From assembly GCA_034430415.1 (NCBI GenBank), contig DAOUEN010000113.1, positions 1-12,598 on the forward strand: DNA of 12,598 nucleotides, written 5' to 3'. The translations under genes and the position numbers were made by a program. The notes beneath the pieces are model-generated. The model did no database searches. It was given only the letters and a program-made list of their open reading frames with translations, and was not told where the DNA came from. The stretch comes from JADFUZ01 sp034430415 (GTDB taxonomy: Bacteria > Chloroflexota > Dehalococcoidia > GIF9 > AB-539-J10). This document shows, one piece after another, positions 6,741-12,598 of this stretch. The number at the start of each line of letters is the position of its first letter. Position 1 is the first letter of the stretch.

Positions 6741-6813
6741 TCCCATTGCCAATCCCCCTGGTGCAACTGAGACCAGTTCGCCTTGCTGGCAGCAACAAAG
6801 ATAGGCAATGGGG
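6741..6813. other. Potential three-way-junction structure (RNA element or operator)
   Basis: CCCATTGCC (6742-6750) is the perfect complement of GGCAATGGG (6804-6812), with an extra T-G pair outside. Inside this stem are two adjacent hairpins. One has GGTG (6760-6763) plus AACTG (6765-6769) pairing with CAGTT (6774-6778) plus CGCC (6779-6782), with one bulged base and an AGAC loop. The other is TTGCT-GGC-AGCAA (6783-6795). The two abut with no unpaired base. I do not recognise a known riboswitch class. The fold is equally pairable on either strand, so neither strand nor RNA nature is established. Confidence 0.35.
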
Positions 6814-6843
6814 TTCATTGTGACCATGCAATACTGATACAAT
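6814..6843 (+). promoter_or_regulatory. Candidate promoter of the GYD-domain gene
   Basis: TGATACAAT (6835-6843) is an extended -10 with hexamer TACAAT. A weak -35 candidate, TTCATT (6814-6819), lies 18 nt upstream. A start near 6850 would leave about 23 nt of leader containing the strong GGGGGAGG ribosome site of the gene at 6873. Confidence 0.4.
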
Positions 6844-6872
6844 ACCCCAAGACAACCTAGGGGGAGGTGAAC

Positions 6873-7175
6873 ATGTCCGTGTATCTTATGCTCACTACGT
6901 TAACCGACGAAGGCAGAAAAGCCATCCAAGAAGAACCCGAAAGGCTCAGGGAGCTCAACAAGGAAGTTGAATTCATGGGGGTCAAGACCCTGGTTCAGTA
7001 TGCCCTCCTGGGTCAGTATGACTTCGTCAACATAATCGAAGCTCCAAGTAATGAAGCGGCTGCCAGGCTGGCCATAAGGCTCAGCGCCAAGGGAACCACC
7101 CAAACCCTCACCCTAGCCGCGATACCTATAGAAGACCTCATTGCTGTTCTGAAGCAGAAGGAAAGCCCGTGGTAG
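6873..7175 (+). CDS. GYD-domain protein
   Basis: This 100-residue cytoplasmic protein is the usual length of a GYD-domain (dimeric alpha-beta barrel-like) protein. The marks are MSVYLMLTTLTDEGRKAI at the start and ALLGQYDFVNIIEAPSNEAA (residues 44-63), where GQYD replaces the name-giving GYD-type motif, followed by TLTLAAIPIEDL. The family has no settled function. The start is the ATG at 6873, with GGAGG 5 nt before it; a GTG six nt upstream overlaps that site and is unlikely. It is divergent from the hemerythrin-like gene and convergent with the transporter operon, so it is probably transcribed alone. Confidence 0.88.
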   Translation: MSVYLMLTTLTDEGRKAIQEEPERLRELNKEVEFMGVKTLVQYALLGQYDFVNIIEAPSNEAAARLAIRLSAKGTTQTLTLAAIPIEDLIAVLKQKESPW

Positions 7176-7235
7176 TCCGCCCTGTCGTCTCGCAGCGCGA
7201 GCGCCGGCAGGCCATTTGAGGAGTCATCCTTCACC

Positions 7236-7262
7236 GGGCAAGGCAGCCCTCTGACCTTGCCC
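7236..7262. repeat. Inverted repeat downstream of the GYD gene
   Basis: GGGCAAGG (7236-7243) and CCTTGCCC (7255-7262) form an 8-bp perfect stem with an 11-nt loop. It lies 60 nt after the GYD stop, between two convergent genes. There is no T-tract on either strand, so terminator function is only possible, perhaps for RNA end protection. Confidence 0.4.
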
Positions 7263-7312
7263 CCTTACAGCTGGACTGGTTCTCGGAGAGCAGATCGTTC
7301 GCAGTGGTTCAT

Positions 7313-7327
7313 CCCCCGGATCGGGGG
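7313..7327. repeat. Short GC hairpin between convergent genes
   Basis: CCCCCG-GAT-CGGGGG forms a 6-bp GC-only stem with a 3-nt loop, 43 nt beyond the permease stop codon on the minus strand. It has no T-tract. Together with the 7236-7262 stem it may mark the shared 3' end region of the convergent GYD and transporter transcripts. Confidence 0.4.
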
Positions 7328-7370
7328 CTACGAGAAATGCACTCGCCAGTGAGCAGACAAAAGGCTGGCT

Positions 7371-8597
7371 CTACTCAGAACGCAGCGCTTCGATAGGGTT
7401 CAGGCGGGAGGCATTCCAGGCGGGGTAGAATCCAAAGAACAGGCCAATCCCAACCGATACCGAAACAGCAAGGATAACTACATCAGCAGTGACCACGGTT
7501 GTCATTAGTCCTGAGTAGTCTATTATGAAGGACACCGCCCAGCCTATTACGACGCCAATGATACCACCGGCAAAAGACAGTGAGGCTGCTTCAGCGAGAA
7601 ACTGAATCCATATATCCCGCTCCCTGGCTCCCAGCGCCTTGCGGATGCCTATCTCCCTGGTTCTCTCCAGCACCGATACCAGCATGATATTCATCACCCC
7701 GATACCGCCTACCAGCAGCGCAATGGCAGCAATAGAGCCCAAGAGAATTGTAAGAGTCTGTGTCGTTTCCTGCATGGTTTCGGCTATCTCCTGCATCGAC
7801 ATAATGTTGAAGTCGTCATCCGCACCGGGCACAAGTCGGTGTCGCTCGCGGAGCAGGCTGGTGATTTCCTCGACTACGTAGTCTGCCTGTTCCTCGTCGC
7901 TTATCCTCAGCGATATGGACGATACTACACGTTCAGCCTGGGCGGTTCGAGGCTGAGCCACCGTCTGCTGCAGGGCAGTCAGCGGGATGTAGATGGCGTC
8001 ATCAGGCCCCATCATCATTCCCCCCTCGCTCTGCAGAACCCCGATGACAGTCACGATAATGCTGCCCATTCGCATCCGTTGCCCTATTGGGTCGTCGTCT
8101 CCGAAGAGGGTCTCCTTCACGCTGGAGCCGAGCACAGCTACCTTTGCGCTCCGCTGATAGTCATATTCAGTGAAGAAAGCGCCATTGGCAACCTCTAAAT
8201 TCTGTACTTCCCAATACTCCGGAGTCACTCCACTTACCGATGAGTTCATGTTCTCACTGCCGACGACTACATGGAGGTTGCTGGAGTAAGTGGGAGCCAC
8301 CAAGGATATGTAGGAGACCTGGTCGGCTATAGCCTCCGCATCTTCCATGGTTAGTGTGTTTGCGGCGGCGCCCCTGACGCCGCCAAACGTACGCGCACCG
8401 GGCCTGATGTTGACCAGGTCTGAGCCCATACTTTGAATGTTTTCCAGTATGCTGGCTGTAGCTCCTTTGCCGACGGACATCAGGGTAATTACGGAGGCGA
8501 TGCCGATAACCACTCCCAGAATGGTCAGAAAGCTCCGCAACTTGTGAGTGCTTAGACCAAGCCAGACAGTAGCCAAGAAGTTAAGCCACTTCTTCAT
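7371..8597 (-). CDS. MacB-type ABC transporter permease (FtsX-like)
   Basis: This 408-residue membrane protein has the MacB permease plan. TM1 is at about residues 22-43 (after KLRSFLTILGVVIGIASVI), a large extracytoplasmic domain follows at about 44-282, and three C-terminal TMs lie at about 283-308, 335-360 and 370-392. The coupling stretch VLERTREIGIRKALGARERDI (309-329) is typical of the FtsX-like family. The extracytoplasmic part contains the conserved FGDDDPIGQRMRMG region. Unlike Escherichia coli MacB it has no fused ATPase; that is the separate gene upstream, whose stop overlaps this start in ATGA. Such systems do not transport through the membrane like pumps but use ATP energy mechanically to drive extrusion of peptides, lipoproteins or drugs. 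The substrate here is unknown. UAG stop at 7373-7371. Confidence 0.93.
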   Translation of the reverse strand: MKKWLNFLATVWLGLSTHKLRSFLTILGVVIGIASVITLMSVGKGATASILENIQSMGSDLVNIRPGARTFGGVRGAAANTLTMEDAEAIADQVSYISLVAPTYSSNLHVVVGSENMNSSVSGVTPEYWEVQNLEVANGAFFTEYDYQRSAKVAVLGSSVKETLFGDDDPIGQRMRMGSIIVTVIGVLQSEGGMMMGPDDAIYIPLTALQQTVAQPRTAQAERVVSSISLRISDEEQADYVVEEITSLLRERHRLVPGADDDFNIMSMQEIAETMQETTQTLTILLGSIAAIALLVGGIGVMNIMLVSVLERTREIGIRKALGARERDIWIQFLAEAASLSFAGGIIGVVIGWAVSFIIDYSGLMTTVVTADVVILAVSVSVGIGLFFGFYPAWNASRLNPIEALRSE

Positions 8598-9262
8598 GCA
8601 CTTTCCTCCGCAACAACCTCTCCATCCTTGAGGTTGATTATGCGGTGGCAGTGGCCGGCGATGTTTGGGTCATGGGTTACCACCACCAGCGTAATGCCTT
8701 GCTCCGCATGCAGAGAGGTGAGGATTGAGATTATCTCCTCGCCGGAGCGGCTGTCCAGCTGGCCGGTAGGTTCATCTGCTAGAAACAAAGAGGGGTTCTT
8801 GACCAGAGCCCGGGCGATGGCTACCCTCTGCTGCTCACCTCCCGAAAGCTCTATTGGGCGATGACTGACTCGCTCAGAGAGTCCCACCTTGGCCAGTGCC
8901 TCCATGGCACGGTGACGGTCAACGCCGCCAGCGTATGTCATGCCAAGCTCAACATTGGCCAATGCTGTGAGCCGTGACAGAAGATTAAAGGTCTGAAAGA
9001 TGAAGCCAACCTTCTGGGCCCTGATGTAGGCCAGTTCATTGCTGCCGAGGCGGCTGACCTCTCTACCCTCCAAGTGATAGCTACCCGATGTCGGTTTATC
9101 CAGACAACCGATGAGATTGAGCGTGGTTGTTTTCCCTGAGCCAGATGGACCCATAATTGCCACCAGCTCGCCCTGCCTAATATTCATGTTAATCCCTTTG
9201 AGCACGGTCAGCTCTCTTCGGCCCATGGGATAGACTTTGGTTATGTTCCGTAGCTGTATCAT
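8594..9262 (-). CDS. MacB/LolD-type ABC transporter ATPase
   Basis: This 222-residue cytoplasmic ATPase carries all motifs: Walker A GPSGSGKT (residues 38-45), Q-loop FIFQTFNLLSRLTALANVEL, signature LSGGEQQRVAIARAL, Walker B LFLADEPTGQLDS, and the H-loop in VVVTHDPN. The FQTFNLL and QLDS stretches are typical of the LolD/MacB/FtsE exporter group that powers FtsX-like permeases. I start it at 9262, because that ATG overlaps the adaptor stop in the ATGA arrangement and has GGAGG 9 nt upstream; an in-frame ATG at 9280 lies before that site. The downstream permease also overlaps by 4 nt, so all three proteins are probably made in a coupled way. Confidence 0.95.
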   Translation of the reverse strand: MIQLRNITKVYPMGRRELTVLKGINMNIRQGELVAIMGPSGSGKTTTLNLIGCLDKPTSGSYHLEGREVSRLGSNELAYIRAQKVGFIFQTFNLLSRLTALANVELGMTYAGGVDRHRAMEALAKVGLSERVSHRPIELSGGEQQRVAIARALVKNPSLFLADEPTGQLDSRSGEEIISILTSLHAEQGITLVVVTHDPNIAGHCHRIINLKDGEVVAEESA

Positions 9263-10626
9263 CTGGGCGGCCCTCCCCATCCGGGTATCAGCATTCCACC
9301 CTGTCGGCCTTGCTGCTCTGTCGCTGCTGTTGCAGTAGCTGTCCCCCCTGAAACAATGATCTCTTCCCCTTCACTGAGTCCGTCGGTCACCTCGGTGTAC
9401 TGCCAGTCGCTGATGCCGGTCTGTATGGAGCGCTCTTCGATTGTGCCATCCGGCGATACTGCCTGGACATAGCTTCGCTGTCCCCGGGAGGTAATCGCCC
9501 CGTTGGGCACCAGCAACACGTCGCTCCTCTCCTCCACCACAATGCTCACGGTGACGGTCAGGCCTTCCCTGAGCTGGAAGTCTTCGGGAAGCATCGTTGG
9601 CGCTTGCCACTGCTGTGCCCCCTGCGCCTGCTGCATCCGGTTCATCATTTCTTCAGCCTGTTCCTGAGTGATCTCGCCTGCTTCAATGGCTTGTTGTATG
9701 CGCTCGGGAAGTTCCTCTGAAGAAGTAGCCTCTCTCGCCTCTCGCCGTTCCTGCATTACCGCTTCGAGTGACTCGACCTCGACCTCGACTTCGTAGTTCA
9801 CCACACCTGACTGAATAGTGGCTGTGGGCGAGATATGAACGACACTGGCCGGGAGCCTCAGCCCGGACACGGCATCCACCTCTACCCAGGCTTCTCCGCC
9901 AACCTCTATCTGAAAGATGTCCATCTCGCTGACCATGAGGCTCGCCTGAAACATGCTGGGGTCGGCAAGCACCACCGCTATCGTACCCTCCAGCACCTCG
10001 TCACCACCCTCAACATTGACACTGACAATGAAACCATCGAAAGGTGCTGCAACAACTGGGCTTTTGCCCTTGGCCTCATCCAGATCCGCCTGGGCATCTC
10101 CCAGTGCTATCTGAGCATCCTCCAGGCGCAGTTCAGCAAGCTCTACGTCCAGCTCCCTCATGTCTATCTCCCTGGAGTCAATCTCTCTTCGTACGATATC
10201 CCCCGTTACAGTAGTGGTGGTCTCCTCCTCGGCCTCCTCCAGCGCATCTTCTGCATTCTCCAGATTTATCTCCGCTTGAAGCAAGTCGCGCTCCGCGCTC
10301 CTCAACTGCCGCTCCAGGGTACTTATCTCATCCTCCCAGTCCGAGGTGCCCAGCGTCGCCACTGACTGTCCCTTTTCCGCGTAATCTCCCTCCTCCACCA
10401 TGACTTCCCCTACCGTGCCCGAGATATCAAAGGCCAGATCCTCTGTGTGTGATAGCTCCAGATTGCCGGCAGCAGTCACCTCCACTACTAGGTCGCCCCG
10501 CTGCACGGTTACCGTCTGTTCCTCCAGGTTCGCTGCGGAGTCCGCTTCAGAAGCACAACCCAGCGGCACAACGGCGATGCCACACAGCAACAGTATCGCC
10601 AATGTCACCTTTGATGATGCTCTCAT
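9259..10626 (-). CDS. MacA-like periplasmic-adaptor-type lipoprotein (HlyD/RND-MFP family)
   Basis: This 455-residue protein has a lipoprotein signal peptide: MRASSK, a hydrophobic stretch, then the lipobox PLGC with Cys24 as the lipid site. The lipoyl-type half-motifs DISGTVGEVMVEEGDYAEKGQ (about 67-87) and AAPFDGFIVSVNVEGGDEV (about 193-211) flank a Glu/Leu/Ala-rich coiled-coil hairpin (about 97-187). Beta-barrel and membrane-proximal strands follow, with VPNGAI and DGLSEGEEIIVSGG near the end. About 64 Glu/Gln/Met-rich residues (287-350) interrupt the beta-barrel part, longer than usual. The C-terminus is Gly/Pro-rich. It should bridge the permease to the outside or to cell-wall partners. 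The ATG at 10626 has GAGG 8 nt upstream. It is first in the operon, under the Pho-box-like promoter. Confidence 0.92.
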   Translation of the reverse strand: MRASSKVTLAILLLCGIAVVPLGCASEADSAANLEEQTVTVQRGDLVVEVTAAGNLELSHTEDLAFDISGTVGEVMVEEGDYAEKGQSVATLGTSDWEDEISTLERQLRSAERDLLQAEINLENAEDALEEAEEETTTTVTGDIVRREIDSREIDMRELDVELAELRLEDAQIALGDAQADLDEAKGKSPVVAAPFDGFIVSVNVEGGDEVLEGTIAVVLADPSMFQASLMVSEMDIFQIEVGGEAWVEVDAVSGLRLPASVVHISPTATIQSGVVNYEVEVEVESLEAVMQERREAREATSSEELPERIQQAIEAGEITQEQAEEMMNRMQQAQGAQQWQAPTMLPEDFQLREGLTVTVSIVVEERSDVLLVPNGAITSRGQRSYVQAVSPDGTIEERSIQTGISDWQYTEVTDGLSEGEEIIVSGGTATATAATEQQGRQGGMLIPGWGGPPR

Positions 10627-10689
10627 TATCCTATCCTCTATTCATGTTGTCCCGTATTGACAATGCCAGACGAAAACGCTGTCGCCAGC

Positions 10690-10721
10690 AGTATGACAGG
10701 GAATTGTTAAGAAGTTGTTAA
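10690..10721 (-). promoter_or_regulatory. Promoter with PhoP/PhoB-type direct-repeat box for the exporter operon
   Basis: On the minus strand TTAACA-ACTTC-TTAACA (10721-10705) is a perfect 11-bp-spaced direct repeat. After 9 nt comes CATACT (10695-10690) as a -10 (4 of 6 matches). No separate -35 is needed if a response regulator fills that role. A start near 10683 gives a leader of about 57 nt before the adaptor ATG. A looser copy (ATAACA, 10733-10728) lies just upstream. Confidence 0.6.
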
Positions 10722-10752
10722 GTCCCATGTTATGTGGCGAAACAAATCTAAC

Positions 10753-10784
10753 TTAACATGAAATTAACATTTCGCCCGTATAAT
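10753..10784 (+). promoter_or_regulatory. Promoter with PhoP/PhoB-type direct-repeat box for the beta-propeller gene
   Basis: TTAACA-TGAAA-TTAACA (10753-10769) is a perfect direct repeat with 11-bp spacing. After exactly 9 nt comes a consensus TATAAT (10779-10784). The -35 position is covered by the repeat and does not resemble TTGACA. This matches the layout of activator-dependent Pho promoters, where the box ends about 10 nt before the -10. The start codon lies only 10 nt after the -10, so the mRNA is probably nearly leaderless. Confidence 0.7.
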
Positions 10785-10794
10785 TGCTCTCTGA

Positions 10795-12598
10795 ATGAGA
10801 GCCACGAGTGTTTGCCTGGCGCTGGCAGCACTGCTATTATGCGCGGTCCTGCCGCCCTCCCCTGTACAGGCAAAGGAGCCGGCGCTGGAATGGACACCCA
10901 TAAACGTTCCCGGGGAGTATGACTGTACCGTCGTCAGTCCCTCAGAGGTCAGCGATATCGCCGTTGGGAGCGGCGGGACGCTCTACGCCATAGATAGTAC
11001 GTTCTCCGGGGTTTACCGCTCATCTGATGCGGGGATAAGCTGGGAGGAGATCGGCGATACCTTGGCCCATGCGGGGGCCGGGCTTCCCGCCAGCAGGATT
11101 GTCATCGCCCCCAGTGAAACAGACACCGTAGCAGTGGTCACCGATGGTGGCACAGCAGTGTATCTGTCCACAGACGGGGGCGAGGAGTGGAATGATACCG
11201 GTGTTCCCGTTCTGGATGGCGCTATTCAGGCGATAGCCATATCCCCAGGGTACACCCTGGATGGCAAAGCGTACAGAGAAATAGCCATTGGCACGGCGAC
11301 CTGGGATAACAACACCACTACCGGGCAGGTGTGGGTACTGCAGTTAGGCAGTATATGGTCGTCGTGGCAGAATCAGGACCTGGCCGTTGACCCTTCTCAC
11401 GTGGGGGGAGAGGTATCGGCGCTGGCTTATTCCCCCGACTACCGCATGGATAGCACTCTCCTGGTCGTCGCCTCAACGAGCAACGACGTCGCTCTCACTC
11501 CGTCCTACCGTGAGAAGACCTGGCTATGCCTCGGCGAGCGGGATGCCTCGGCAGGAGTTACTTACTGGGATGGCTTCGCTGGCTATGGCTATCCGGCAGA
11601 GATTGCCACAGGCGGCGATGCACCGGGTGTTGCCTATATCCATTCATCACTGGCCCTGCCCTCGGACTACTCCAGTGAGGAGGAATCATCGCGCCAGGTC
11701 CTTGTATCTTATGACCGCCAGCCGAACGCGGACGACGATGTTTACTGGCTTGATGATATCACCCCACGCCGGCTGAACGCCGACGGTGGCGTCGCCATCG
11801 ACATAAGCAGCATCGCCTACTACGGAACGAGGGGATCGGGAATATTGTTGGCCGGCGATGCCAGCCCCGTCGGCGGTTCAATGACCGTCCAGGTACGGCG
11901 GACCGAGGAGCCCTTTCAGCTATCCCCGAGCTGGGACCTGTCCACCGTGCCGCCTACAGGCCCGGGCAACGCCAGGCTCGGCTGGACCGATGATGGCAAG
12001 ATAGCTTACTGCGGTACAGGACAGAGCCCCGATGTCGCCGGTGTTGCCCATGACGAAAGCGGCCTGTCGGCCAGCCTTGATGGCGACAGATGGCGGCAGA
12101 TGAGCCTTCTGGACACGGTAATCCAGATTGCCGACATCGCTGCAACCCCCGATGGCGATTGCCTTTTTGCCACCACCAGCAGCACCTATGGTCCTGAAGG
12201 TGTCTGGTGCAGTGCCGGCGACCCGCTGAATGGGCACTGGTATCGTCTGCTGACAATGGATACCTCGACGAACACGGTCATCCTAAGACTGAGCCCCGAC
12301 TATGATGAGAACCATTCCCTCTATGCCGCGGAGGCGGGGGGTACCTTGATGGCGCTGTCACGCACCAGTGGCAACGCGTGGGAATGGCACTATGCATCCG
12401 GGCCTATAGTCGACCTGGCGGTAGAAGATGAGGACACCATCTACGTCGCTCTGCCCGGCGGCGAAGTCGACAAAAGCGCCACTCGGGGACGTACCTGGAA
12501 GGAGGAACCGGTAGATACCGGCCTGTCGGAAGTCAATATGCTGACCCTTGTTGATGATGGGATACTCTTTGCCGGCGGCACAAACGGCGAGCTAGCCT
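10795..12598 (+). CDS. Secreted Asp-box (BNR) beta-propeller protein, 3' end outside window
   Basis: The frame from the ATG at 10795 is open to the right edge, giving 601 residues so far. It begins with a classical signal peptide (MRATSVCLALAALLL... and likely cleavage after PVQA, residue 26), so the protein is exported. Asp-box turns SSDAGISW (76-83) and STDGGEEW (125-132), plus a degenerate SATRGRTW (561-568), and repeats of the type 'IAxSPxY...' point to a sialidase/Vps10/YCF48-like beta-propeller. No catalytic residues are recognised, so binding or a cell-surface role is as likely as enzymatic activity. The start has no Shine-Dalgarno sequence, and the -10 TATAAT ends 10 nt before it. The signal peptide beginning exactly here supports this start. 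It is divergent from the MacAB-like operon and shares its box type. Confidence 0.85.
   Translation, partial: MRATSVCLALAALLLCAVLPPSPVQAKEPALEWTPINVPGEYDCTVVSPSEVSDIAVGSGGTLYAIDSTFSGVYRSSDAGISWEEIGDTLAHAGAGLPASRIVIAPSETDTVAVVTDGGTAVYLSTDGGEEWNDTGVPVLDGAIQAIAISPGYTLDGKAYREIAIGTATWDNNTTTGQVWVLQLGSIWSSWQNQDLAVDPSHVGGEVSALAYSPDYRMDSTLLVVASTSNDVALTPSYREKTWLCLGERDASAGVTYWDGFAGYGYPAEIATGGDAPGVAYIHSSLALPSDYSSEEESSRQVLVSYDRQPNADDDVYWLDDITPRRLNADGGVAIDISSIAYYGTRGSGILLAGDASPVGGSMTVQVRRTEEPFQLSPSWDLSTVPPTGPGNARLGWTDDGKIAYCGTGQSPDVAGVAHDESGLSASLDGDRWRQMSLLDTVIQIADIAATPDGDCLFATTSSTYGPEGVWCSAGDPLNGHWYRLLTMDTSTNTVILRLSPDYDENHSLYAAEAGGTLMALSRTSGNAWEWHYASGPIVDLAVEDEDTIYVALPGGEVDKSATRGRTWKEEPVDTGLSEVNMLTLVDDGILFAGGTNGELA

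Larger units (their letters stand above)
6493..6872. other. Divergent intergenic region between the hemerythrin-like and GYD genes
   Basis: This 380-nt stretch has no convincing gene; the open frames in it have no family features. It holds the hemerythrin-gene Shine-Dalgarno (6500-6506), three GTTGAC copies (6633, 6663, 6674), a minus-strand extended -10 (6659-6651), a potentially structured segment (6741-6813), a plus-strand extended -10 (6835-6843) and the GGGGGAGG ribosome site for the GYD gene (ending 6867). Confidence 0.6.

Noticed and set aside
6553..6855. Minus-strand open frame of 100 codons in the intergenic region
   Set aside because: There is no ribosome site or family resemblance, and it overlaps the candidate promoters and the folded segment.
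9835..10365. Plus-strand open frame of 176 codons
   Set aside because: It mirrors the adaptor coiled-coil region on the opposite strand and has no independent support.
11387..11776. Plus-strand open frame of 129 codons inside the beta-propeller gene
   Set aside because: It is an out-of-frame shadow of a continuous, signal-peptide-bearing coding sequence.

Overview
The window looks like chromosomal DNA of an anaerobic, non-model bacterium. My best guess is a Chloroflexota/Dehalococcoidia-type organism. This rests on gene content and protein style: a ferredoxin-dependent indolepyruvate oxidoreductase, a DUF166 protein, a GYD-domain protein, and a lipoprotein-anchored MacA-like adaptor carrying a Gln/Glu-rich insert. 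There is no rRNA or marker gene, so the assignment is inference. I see no tRNA, rRNA, CRISPR array, insertion sequence or prophage gene.

Left part (1-6492, all minus strand). In transcription order this holds a hemerythrin-like protein, a DUF166 protein, IorA, IorB, a class I/II aminotransferase, a PaaI-type hotdog thioesterase, and the N-terminal third of an AMP-forming acyl-CoA synthetase that runs off the left edge. The core is packed like an operon: gaps are 18, 115 and 14 nt, and iorB overlaps the aminotransferase by 17 nt. Together the enzymes suggest 2-oxoacid metabolism of aromatic amino acids: transamination to arylpyruvate, oxidative decarboxylation to arylacetyl-CoA with reduction of ferredoxin, then CoA release or re-activation by the thioesterase and ligase. 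The hemerythrin-like protein could serve O2 sensing or protection of the Fe-S enzyme. The role of DUF166 is unknown.

Middle (6493-7370). A 380-nt divergent intergenic region holds candidate promoters for both directions, 11-bp-spaced GTTGAC repeats, and a 73-nt segment that folds on paper into a three-way junction. It is followed by a small plus-strand GYD-domain protein gene. Two hairpins lie between its 3' end and the convergent transporter operon.

Right part (7371-12598). A minus-strand operon encodes a MacA-like lipoprotein adaptor, a MacB/LolD-type ATPase and a MacB-type permease, the junctions being 4-nt ATGA overlaps. Divergent from it on the plus strand is a secreted Asp-box (BNR) beta-propeller protein that is cut by the right edge. 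The 168-nt region between them is the most striking regulatory sequence in the window. It holds two perfect TTAACA-N5-TTAACA direct repeats, one per strand, each ending exactly 9 nt before a -10 element. This is the architecture of PhoP/PhoB-type response-regulator boxes and suggests coordinated control of the exporter and the secreted protein.
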